Both the position numbers and the translations under genes were made by a program. Positions 35,470 through 42,103 of a stretch of 42,103 nucleotides of DNA are shown piece by piece. Within the stretch, counting starts at the first letter, position 1, and every line of letters starts with the position of its first letter. The notes under the pieces were generated by a model. The model was not told where the DNA came from. It searched no databases and saw only the letters and a program-made list of their open reading frames with translations. The DNA lies in contig NZ_CM002285.1 in the NCBI RefSeq assembly GCF_000497445.1, positions 569,133 to 611,235 of the forward strand, read 5' to 3'. This DNA comes from Streptomyces roseochromogenus subsp. oscitans DS 12.976 (GTDB lineage: Bacteria; Actinomycetota; Actinomycetes; Streptomycetales; Streptomycetaceae).

Positions 35470-35547
35470 TCAGCACTGGGGCCGTTTCCCGTGGTTGGCG
35501 GCATGGCTGCGCCGCGACTTCTTCTTCCGGCGTCGCTTCGAGGACAT
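35470..35547 (-). CDS. bL37-like ribosomal mini-protein, 25 aa
   Basis: The complete product is 25 residues: a very basic first half (SSKRRRKKKSRRSH) followed by AANHGKRPQC. The ANHGKRP signature is that of actinobacterial bL37, a small protein found in the mycobacterial large ribosomal subunit, where it contacts 23S rRNA. GGAGG stands five bases before the ATG, an excellent ribosome binding site. The gene follows the Clp-type ATPase by 116 nt on the same strand. The terminal Cys is unusual relative to the Asn/Ala endings I recall. It may be a paralogue of the housekeeping copy. Confidence 0.78.
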   Translation of the reverse strand: MSSKRRRKKKSRRSHAANHGKRPQC

Positions 35548-35663
35548 CAAAACCTCCAGAGGTCGATCCGTCAGCCCTGCTCTCGGTCGGTCTCGGCCTG
35601 TTCCTCCTTACGTCGGGGCCCGGAGGCCTCCCACTTGGTGATGGCGCGCCATGGGGTCCTCCG

Positions 35664-38193
35664 TCACCGCTCCGTCGTCGCGCCGCCGGTCTCGGCGGGC
35701 TCGCCGGAGCTGCTGGTCTTCCGCACCGTGCAGTGCAGAGAGTCGTGCTGGACGTCGGCCACGATGGTGTTTCCCGGCTCGGCCTCGCCACTGAGCAGGA
35801 GGGTGGCGATGCGGTTGTCGAGTTCCGCCTGGATCGTGCGGCGCAGCGGCCGGGCACCGAACTCCGGCTGATGACCGTGCGCGATCAGCAGCTTCTTCGC
35901 CGCCTCGGTCACCTCCAGCGTCATGCCCTGCGCACGGACGCGGCGCTTGCTCTGCTCCAGCAGATGATCCACGATCTGCGCCAGGTCGTCCGAGGTCAGC
36001 CCGTGGAAGATGATGATGTCGTCGATCCGGTTGAGGAACTCCGGCAGGAACCTCGTCCGCAGATCCTCCATCAACTCGCCCTTCAGCTCCGACACATCAC
36101 CTTTGTGATCCAGGATCCGGTGCGCCCCGATGTTGGAGGTCATGATGATCACGCAGTGCCGGAAGTCGACCGTACGGCCCTGGGCGTCGGTCAGCCGGCC
36201 GTCGTCCAGGATCTGCAGAAGCGTGTTGAAGACGTCCGGGTGCGCCTTCTCCACCTCGTCGAACAGCACCACGCTGTAGGGCTGGCGGCGCACCTTCTCC
36301 GTCAGCTGGCCCGCTTCCTCGTACCCGACGTATCCGGGAGGGGCACCCACGAGCCGGGCCACGGTGTGCTTCTCCTGGAACTCGCTCATGTCGAACCGGA
36401 TCATCCGGTCCTCGTCCCCGAACAGCAACGCGGCCAGCGTCTTGGCCAGTTCGGTTTTGCCCACACCCGTGGGGCCGAGGAAGAGGAAGGAGCCCACCGG
36501 CCGGTTCGGGTCGCCCATGCCCGCCCGGTTGCGCCGCACCGCCTGGGACACGGCCGTCACGGCCTCGTCCTGGCCGACGATCCGGGCGTGCATCTCCTCC
36601 TCCAGCTTGAGCAGCTTCTCCTTCTCGCTCGCCGTCAGCTGCGACACCGGGATCCCGGTACGGCGCGAGACCACGTCGGCGATGTCCGCCGCCGTCACCG
36701 ACACCACGCCCTGCCGGCGTTCCTCGATGCCGGCGAGTTCGCCCTCCACCTGCGCGATCTCCCGCTTCAGCTGCGAGGCTTTCTCGAAGTCCTCCACGGA
36801 CACGGCCTCTTCGAGTTCACGGCGGAGTTTGGCGATCAGGTCCTCGCGGCTGACCACCTCCGTGGAACGGCCCGCGCTGCGCAACCGCACCCGCGCCCCG
36901 GACTGGTCCATCACGTCGATCGCCTTGTCGGGCAGGAATCGGTCGGTGATGTAGCGGTCGGACATCTCGGCGGCGGCCGCCAACGCCGCGTCGTCGAAGC
37001 GGACCTGATGGTGAGCCTCGTACGAGTCCCGCAGCCCCTCCAGGATCTGCACGGTCTCCTCCACCGTCGGCTCGGGCACCATCACTGGCTGGAACCGGCG
37101 CTCCAACGCCGCGTCCTTCTCCACGTACTTGCGGTACTCGTCGATCGTCGTGGCCCCGACCACATGCAGTTCACCGCGTGCGAGCGCGGGCTTGAGCATG
37201 TTGCCCGCGTCCATCGCCCCCTCCCCCGTCGCCCCCCGCGCCCACGACCGTGTGCAACTCGTCGATGAACAGGATGATCCGGCCCTTGGCGGCCTGGACG
37301 TCCTCGATGACCTTCTTCAACCGCTCCTCGAACTGGCCCCGGTACTGCGCGCCCGCGACCATCCCCGACAGATCCAGCGCCACGACCCGCTTGTCCTTCA
37401 GGGTGTCGGGCACCTCCCCCGCCACGATCCGCTGTGCCAGCCCCTCCACGATGGCGGTCTTCCCGACACCGGGTTCGCCGATGAGGACGGGGTTGTTCTT
37501 GGACCGCCGGGAGAGGACCTCGACGGTCTGCTCGATCTCCTCGGCTCGCCCCACCACCGGGTCGAGCTTGCCCGCCTTGGCCTCCTCGGTCAGGTCCCGG
37601 CCGTACTCGTCCAGCGTCGTGGCCGGCTGCTTCCGCTCGGCGGGCAGTCCGTCGGCCCGGGCGGCCTGTTCGGTCAGATCCGCCAGCTTCCGCGTGTCCG
37701 TGCCCTCGGCGCGCAGCAGCTTGGCGGCACCCGTGTCACTGTCACCCAGCAACGCGCTGAGGACGTGCTCGGGGCCGATGTACGACACACCGGCGGCCTG
37801 CGACTGGACGTAGGCGGCGCCGAGCGTGCGCTTGGCCGCCGGGGTGAGGCCCGGCTGCGCGGACGGCTCGCCGGACTCACGCGGCAGGATCTTCGCGATC
37901 TCGGCCGCCAGCGTGTCGGGGTCGACGCCCACCTGGGCGAGCAGCCTCCGGGACGGCTCGACCTTGGTGGCCGCCCACAGCAGATGTTCCGTGTCCAGAT
38001 CGGCCGTACCGTCCTCGACCGCCCGCTGGGCAGCCAGGTTCAGCAGTTCCTGCGACGATTCCGTGAGCAGCCGTCCGATCGGCACCCGCTGCACCGCGGG
38101 AGGCGAGGACGCCGGAGACATCCCGAAGAACCGGTTGAACAACTCGCTGAAGGGATCCGACGAACCGAACGGTGCACCGAACGACATCGACAT
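35664..38193 (-). pseudogene. ClpC/ClpB-type AAA+ ATPase, split by one extra G
   Basis: About 842 codons if repaired. From ATG 38193 (AGGAG six bases before): Clp N-domain (about 45-180), AAA1 with Walker A GEPGVGKT and Walker B IILFIDE, then [10 protein letters not shown]. There the frame changes within a G5 run (complement 37223-37227); deleting one G joins GDGEG to [17 protein letters not shown]. The second part has a short UVR-like middle (EEAVSVEDFEKASQLKREIA), AAA2 with GPTGVGKT and VVLFDEVEKAHPDV, and the C-terminal NRIDDIIIFHGL. No LGF/IGF ClpP-docking tripeptide is evident after TSNIGAHRIL. As given, two truncated polypeptides result. Confidence 0.85.
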
Positions 38194-38220
38194 GACAGCT
38201 CCTGGACGCGGGGGCCCGTA

Positions 38221-38290
38221 TTCCGCGGGGGATCGGTCTTCCGCAGCGAATCCGTGATCCGCGGGGTCGTTGTTCCGGGGTCCGTAATCA
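38221..38290. repeat. Degenerate about 18-bp repeats upstream of the Clp gene
   Basis: Units beginning TTCCGCGGGG (38221), TTCCGCAGCG (38239), ATCCGCGGGG (38257) and TTCCGGGGTC (38273) recur at 18, 18 and 16 bp. They sit 30-100 nt upstream of the Clp ATG. No HAIR (HspR) element or CIRCE was seen. Confidence 0.5.
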
Positions 38291-38450
38291 CTGAACCCCG
38301 CTGGGCACTGCACCGCAAACGGAGGACACACACCGCCGTCACCGGTAACGCTGAGTCACTGCCCGCCGCTGTGCCGAGGACTCGATGGAGGGTCTGCCCG
38401 CGTCCACGAAGGGTTTGGCTTTGCGGGGAGCGGTCGGGTACACCCGTGCC

Positions 38451-39377
38451 GTGCTCTTTCGTCAGCTGGAATACCTCGTCGCCCTCTCCCGGGAGCGGCA
38501 TTTCGCCCGTGCCGCCCAGGCCTGCCATGTCTCCCAGCCCGCTCTGTCGGAGGCGCTGCGCAAGCTGGAGGAGGAACTCGACATGCCGCTGGTGCGGCGC
38601 GGCCGCAAGTACGAGGGCCTCACCCCGGAGGGGGAGCGCATCGTCGTATGGGCGCAGCGGATCCTCGCCGACCGCGATGCCCTCAAGGACGAGGTCGACG
38701 CTCTGCGCAGCGGCCTGAGCGGCAGGATGCGGATCGGTTCGGTGCCGACGGCGTCCGGTGCCGTGGCCGAGCTGACCGGACCGTTCTGCGCGGCGCATCC
38801 GCTGGTCACGGTGGAGGTCATAGCGGATATGCAGTCGGTGGACATTCTGCGGCAGCTGCAGAACTTCGAGCTCGACGCCGCGGTCACCTATCTGCGCGAG
38901 GATCTGTCGGGGAACTTCCACACGGTTCCGCTGTATCAGGAGCGCTACGTCCTGCTGCTCACGGCCGCCGACGGCCTGGCCCGGCGTACGACGGCCACGT
39001 GGGCGGAGGCGGCGGGGCTGTCGCTGTGTCTGCTGACCGGGACGATGCAGGGCCGCCGGGTGCTGGACGAGCTGTTCGCGCGGGCCGGGACGCAGCCCTC
39101 GCCCCGGCTGGAGACCGACTCCGTGGCGGCGCTGTTCGCGCATGTGCGGACGGGGCAATGGGCGAGCATCGTGCCGCATGCCTGGCTCCATGTGTTCGGC
39201 GTCCCGCACGGCATGCGGGCGGTCCCGCTGGTCGAGCCCGCGGCGGCGGTGCCGGTGGGGCTGGTGATCGCCGCCCGGGAACCGGATTCGGTGATGGCCA
39301 GGGCCCTGACGGACATCGCCGGCACGACCGACGTCGCCTCGGCACTGGAACGCGTGCCCGGCGACCCGGGCCGGTAG
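38451..39377 (+). CDS. LysR family transcriptional regulator
   Basis: 308 aa with a GTG start. HTH in residues 1-60 ([40 protein letters not shown]), then the effector domain from [20 protein letters not shown], including [20 protein letters not shown] and [12 protein letters not shown]. Actinobacterial genomes often pair this type of LysR with an FdhF/YdeP-type molybdoenzyme; here the two genes converge. No strong ribosome binding site is present, and the frame is open upstream to 38385 without homology. Confidence 0.88.
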   Translation: MLFRQLEYLVALSRERHFARAAQACHVSQPALSEALRKLEEELDMPLVRRGRKYEGLTPEGERIVVWAQRILADRDALKDEVDALRSGLSGRMRIGSVPTASGAVAELTGPFCAAHPLVTVEVIADMQSVDILRQLQNFELDAAVTYLREDLSGNFHTVPLYQERYVLLLTAADGLARRTTATWAEAAGLSLCLLTGTMQGRRVLDELFARAGTQPSPRLETDSVAALFAHVRTGQWASIVPHAWLHVFGVPHGMRAVPLVEPAAAVPVGLVIAAREPDSVMARALTDIAGTTDVASALERVPGDPGR

Positions 39378-39383
39378 CCGACG

Positions 39384-39419
39384 GCACCGGGCCGGATGCG
39401 GCATTCCGGGGACCGGTGC
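39384..39419. terminator. Hairpin between convergent LysR and fdh-like genes
   Basis: GCACCGG / CCGGTGC arms enclose a smaller CCGG-CCGG helix, in the 106-nt gap between two converging genes. Confidence 0.45.
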
Positions 39420-39483
39420 GGCTCGGCGGCTCCTCGGCCACGGTCCGCGGAGTCGCCAGGCGATGCGTCGGTCCCCCGGCGCT

Positions 39484-41787
39484 TCAGATGGATCGTGCGG
39501 CGTCGGCGCGCGTGGGCTCCAAGCGGATCAACACACCCTTTGACGTGGGGGTGTTGCTGATGTCGGCGACGCTGTCCAGCGGTACCAGGACGTTGGTCTC
39601 GGGGTAGTAGGAGGCGGCGGAGCCGCGGCTGGTGGGGTAGGCGACGACGCGGAAGTCCTCCGCCCGGCGTTCCAGCCCGTCGCGCCAGACCGTGATCAGG
39701 TCCACCCGGTCGCGGTCGGCGAGCCCGAGGGAGGCCAGGTCGGCGGGGTGGACGAGCACGACCCGGCGGGCGTTGTGGATGCCGCGGTAGCGGTCGTTCA
39801 TCGCGTACGGCACGGTGTTCCACTGGTCGTGGGAGCGCAGCGTCTGCAGCAGCAGATGGCCCTCGGGGATGTGCGGCATCGTGAAGTCGTTGACGGTGAA
39901 GACGGCCTTGCCGCTCGGCGTGCGGAAGACGCGCTGGTTGACCGGGTTGGGCAGCCGGAAGCCGCCGGGCCCGGCCACGCGGGCATTGAAGTTCTCGAAG
40001 CCCGGTACGACCCGGGCGATGCGGTCGCGGACGGTGTCGTAGTCCGCCTCGAACTCCTCCCAGGGGATGGCCGGTGTGTCGCCGAGGGTCCTGCGGGCCA
40101 GCCGGCTGATGATCGCGACCTCGCTGAGCAGGTGCGGGGAGGCCGCTGCCAGGCGTCCGCGGGAGGCGTGCACCTCGCTCATGGAGTCCTCGACGGTGAT
40201 GAACTGCTCGCCGGACGCCTGGATGTCGCGGTCGCTGCGGCCGAGGGTGGGCAGGATGAGGGCGGTGTCGCCGCAGACCGCATGGGAGCGGTTGAGTTTG
40301 GTGGAGATGTGCGCGGTGAGCCGGCAGCGCCGCATCGCATCCTCGGTGACCCGGCTGTCGGGTGTGGCCCGTACGAAGTTCCCGGCCACGCCGAGGAAGA
40401 CCTTCGCGGTGCCGTCGCGCATGGCGCGGATGCCGTTGACGGAGTCCAGTCCGTGGTGCGCGGGCGGGGTGAAGCCGAACTCGCGGCCGAGGGCGTCAAG
40501 GAACCGCTGGGGCATGCGCTCCCATATGCCCATCGTGCGGTCGCCCTGGACGTTGCTGTGACCGCGCACCGGGCACACTCCCGCGCCGGGCCTGCCGATG
40601 TTGCCGCGCAGCAGCAGGAAGTTGACGACTTCGCGGACGGTGGGGACGCCGTGCTTGTGCTGGGTGAGGCCCATGGCCCAGCACACGATGATCTTCCCGC
40701 TGCGCAGCACCCGGTCGTGGACGCGTCCGATCTCCTCGCGGGTCAGCCTGGTCGCGGCGAGGATGTCCTCCCACGGGATCTTCCGCGCGTGGTCGGCGAA
40801 ATCGCCGAAGCCGGTGGTGTGGGAGCTGATGAAGGAGTGGTCGAGTACCGTGCCCGGTCGCTCGTCCTCGGCCTCCAGCAGCAGCCGGTTGAGCGCCTGG
40901 AACAGGGCGAGGTCGCCGCCGGGCCGGATCTGCAGGAACTGGTCCGCGATCGGGGTGCCCCGGCCGATCACCCCGCGGGCCTTCTGCGGATGCTTGAAGC
41001 GGATGAGCCCGGCCTCCGGCAGCGGGTTGACCGCGATGACCTGCCCGCCGTTGCGCTTGGTCTCCTCCAGCGCGGTCAGCATCCGCGGATGGTTGGTGCC
41101 CGGGTTCTGGCCGACGACGAAGACGAGGTCCGCGGTGTGGATGTCGTCCAGGCAGACGCTGCCCTTGCCGATGCCCAGGGTCTCCTGCAACGCGGAACCG
41201 CTCGACTCGTGGCACAGGTTGGAGCAGTCCGGCAGGTTGTTGGTGCCGAAGGCGCGGGCGAAGAGCTGCAGCAGGAAGGCTGCCTCGTTGTTCAGCCGGC
41301 CGGAGGTGTAGAAGAGGGCTTCGTCCGGGGTGTCCAGCCCGGTCAGTTCGCCGGCGAGCACGTCGAACGCCTCGTCCCAGCCGATCGGTTCGTAGTGCGC
41401 GGCGCCGGGCCGCTTGATCATGGGCTCGGTCAGCCGGCCCTGCTGGTTGAGCCAGTAGTCCGACTTCTCGCCGAGTTCGGCGATCGAGTACCGGCGGAAG
41501 AATTCGGCGGTGATGCGCCGCGAGGTGGCTTCGTCGCTGATGTGCTTGGCGCCGTTCTCGCAGTATTCATTGCGGTGCCGTTTGCCCGGTGCGGGCTCCG
41601 GCCAGGCGCATCCCGGGCAGTCGAATCCCTTGACCTGGTTGATGTTGAGCAGGGTCAGCGCGGTGCGTCGTACGGTCGTCTGGCCCAGCGAGTACTCCAG
41701 TGCGTGTGTCACCGCCGGCACACCGGTCGCCCAGCGCTTGGGCGGGGTGGCCGTCAGATCGTCGCCGGGGTCCTCGATATCACTCAT
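39484..41787 (-). CDS. FdhF/YdeP family molybdopterin oxidoreductase
   Basis: 767 aa. The N-terminus has VKGFDCPGCAWPEP, in which CPGCAW replaces the four-Cys Fe-S motif of classical formate dehydrogenases. Molybdopterin-binding blocks include TSGRLNNEAAFLLQLFARAF, LPDCSNLCHESSGSALQETL, VVGQNPGTNHPRML and the C-terminal dinucleotide-binding part around RGIHNARRVVLVHPADL. YdeP-type proteins are predicted cytosolic oxidoreductases related to formate dehydrogenase alpha subunits; the substrate is unproven. Its upstream region carries a conspicuous set of repeats. Confidence 0.9.
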   Translation of the reverse strand: MSDIEDPGDDLTATPPKRWATGVPAVTHALEYSLGQTTVRRTALTLLNINQVKGFDCPGCAWPEPAPGKRHRNEYCENGAKHISDEATSRRITAEFFRRYSIAELGEKSDYWLNQQGRLTEPMIKRPGAAHYEPIGWDEAFDVLAGELTGLDTPDEALFYTSGRLNNEAAFLLQLFARAFGTNNLPDCSNLCHESSGSALQETLGIGKGSVCLDDIHTADLVFVVGQNPGTNHPRMLTALEETKRNGGQVIAVNPLPEAGLIRFKHPQKARGVIGRGTPIADQFLQIRPGGDLALFQALNRLLLEAEDERPGTVLDHSFISSHTTGFGDFADHARKIPWEDILAATRLTREEIGRVHDRVLRSGKIIVCWAMGLTQHKHGVPTVREVVNFLLLRGNIGRPGAGVCPVRGHSNVQGDRTMGIWERMPQRFLDALGREFGFTPPAHHGLDSVNGIRAMRDGTAKVFLGVAGNFVRATPDSRVTEDAMRRCRLTAHISTKLNRSHAVCGDTALILPTLGRSDRDIQASGEQFITVEDSMSEVHASRGRLAAASPHLLSEVAIISRLARRTLGDTPAIPWEEFEADYDTVRDRIARVVPGFENFNARVAGPGGFRLPNPVNQRVFRTPSGKAVFTVNDFTMPHIPEGHLLLQTLRSHDQWNTVPYAMNDRYRGIHNARRVVLVHPADLASLGLADRDRVDLITVWRDGLERRAEDFRVVAYPTSRGSAASYYPETNVLVPLDSVADISNTPTSKGVLIRLEPTRADAARSI

Positions 41788-41901
41788 GATCCGGTCCGCC
41801 TCTTTCTGTTGTCATGCGGGCACGCGTGGGATATGCGTGCCCGCGTGTTGCCGCGTTCTCCGATGCGCACCGCACGGCAGCATCCGCCGCTTTCCTGAAG
41901 C

Positions 41902-41989
41902 AAGTCAAAGAGGTGTTTTCGATGACGTGATAAGCGCGGGTTATCGATAAGCGCCGCCTATCGGCAAACAAACCGGGCCTCTTTGACTT
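41902..41989. promoter_or_regulatory. Divergent regulatory region with long inverted repeat
   Basis: AAGTCAAAGAGG (41902-41913) and CCTCTTTGACTT (41978-41989) are perfect 12-bp complements. Between them lie the palindrome TTATCGATAA (41941-41950) and the direct repeat GATAAGCGC (41929-41937 and 41946-41954, 17 bp apart), plus CCTATCGG (41958-41965). TATCGATA/GATAAG elements fit a LysR-type site; the outer repeat may bind a second factor or form a stem. It serves the fdh-like gene and probably the divergent gene to the right. Confidence 0.55.
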
Positions 41990-42009
41990 CCTCGGACGGC
42001 TGTTCAACG

Positions 42010-42103
42010 ATGACCGGCATGACGGCATCCCGGACGGCCGACGGCACGGCACCGCACGGATCGCAGACTCAGCCCGGCACGCTCCGGCCCGCCCGGGCCT
42101 GGG
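42010..42103 (+). CDS. Start of a gene leaving the window
   Basis: An open frame from ATG 42010 (or 42019) reads MTGMTASRTADGTAPHGSQT then LRPARAW with no stop before the edge. The hydrophilic tail ending in RPARAW resembles N-termini of some membrane transporters, but too little is visible to name a family. It diverges from the fdh-like gene across the repeat-rich region. Confidence 0.45.
   Translation, partial: MTGMTASRTADGTAPHGSQTQPGTLRPARAW

Overview
The window is high-GC DNA with strong G/C preference at third codon positions and frequent GTG starts. Its gene families (long E. coli-type ArgG, MecA_N-type transpeptidase, tandem-HTH MerR, CGNR zinc finger, FdhF/YdeP oxidoreductase, bL37-like ribosomal mini-protein) point to a Streptomyces or close relative. 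No rRNA, tRNA, CRISPR array, transposase or phage gene was recognised. The many short monocistronic genes with divergent regulators, mixed with decayed genes, suggest a chromosomal arm or other accessory region (inference).

Layout. 1-4.4 kb: a left-truncated diaminopropionate ammonia-lyase-like gene divergent from a LysR regulator, an NCS1 permease and a polysaccharide-deacetylase lipoprotein. 4.6-10 kb: a decayed rpmE2 (L31B) remnant, an AraC regulator divergent from a TSUP exporter, a fatty-acid desaturase, gap and a DJ-1/AraC regulator. 10-15.8 kb: argG under a probable ArgR operator, a DUF427 protein behind 22-bp tandem repeats, a frameshifted LLM oxidoreductase, a double YciI protein and a penicillin-binding protein.

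15.9-20.2 kb: a heavily decayed GH95-like glycosidase, a TetR/SDR divergent pair with a perfect palindrome, and abutting truncated remnants of a P-loop kinase and an oxidoreductase. 20.2-24.5 kb: a double-HTH MerR protein divergent from an erythromycin-esterase-like gene, an ACT-domain protein, another decayed gene, and a MerR regulator fused in frame to a BCP/PrxQ-like peroxiredoxin with an internal ribosome binding site.

24.5-33.7 kb: an alpha/beta hydrolase broken by a 2-nt slippage, a coiled-coil/lysine-rich/winged-helix protein, an MFS exporter divergent from a CGNR regulator, two proteins of unknown function, an ICMT-family methyltransferase, an SDR and a YdeI-family protein. 33.7-42.1 kb: a CrtI-like oxidoreductase, a 25-codon bL37 homologue, a two-AAA Clp ATPase split by one extra G, a LysR regulator, an FdhF-type molybdoenzyme with an elaborate upstream region, and the start of a divergent gene leaving the window.

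No coherent new multigene system was found. The features most worth follow-up are the MerR-peroxiredoxin fusion, the tiny bL37 gene beside the split Clp gene, the number of decaying genes, and several unassigned palindromic or repeated upstream elements.
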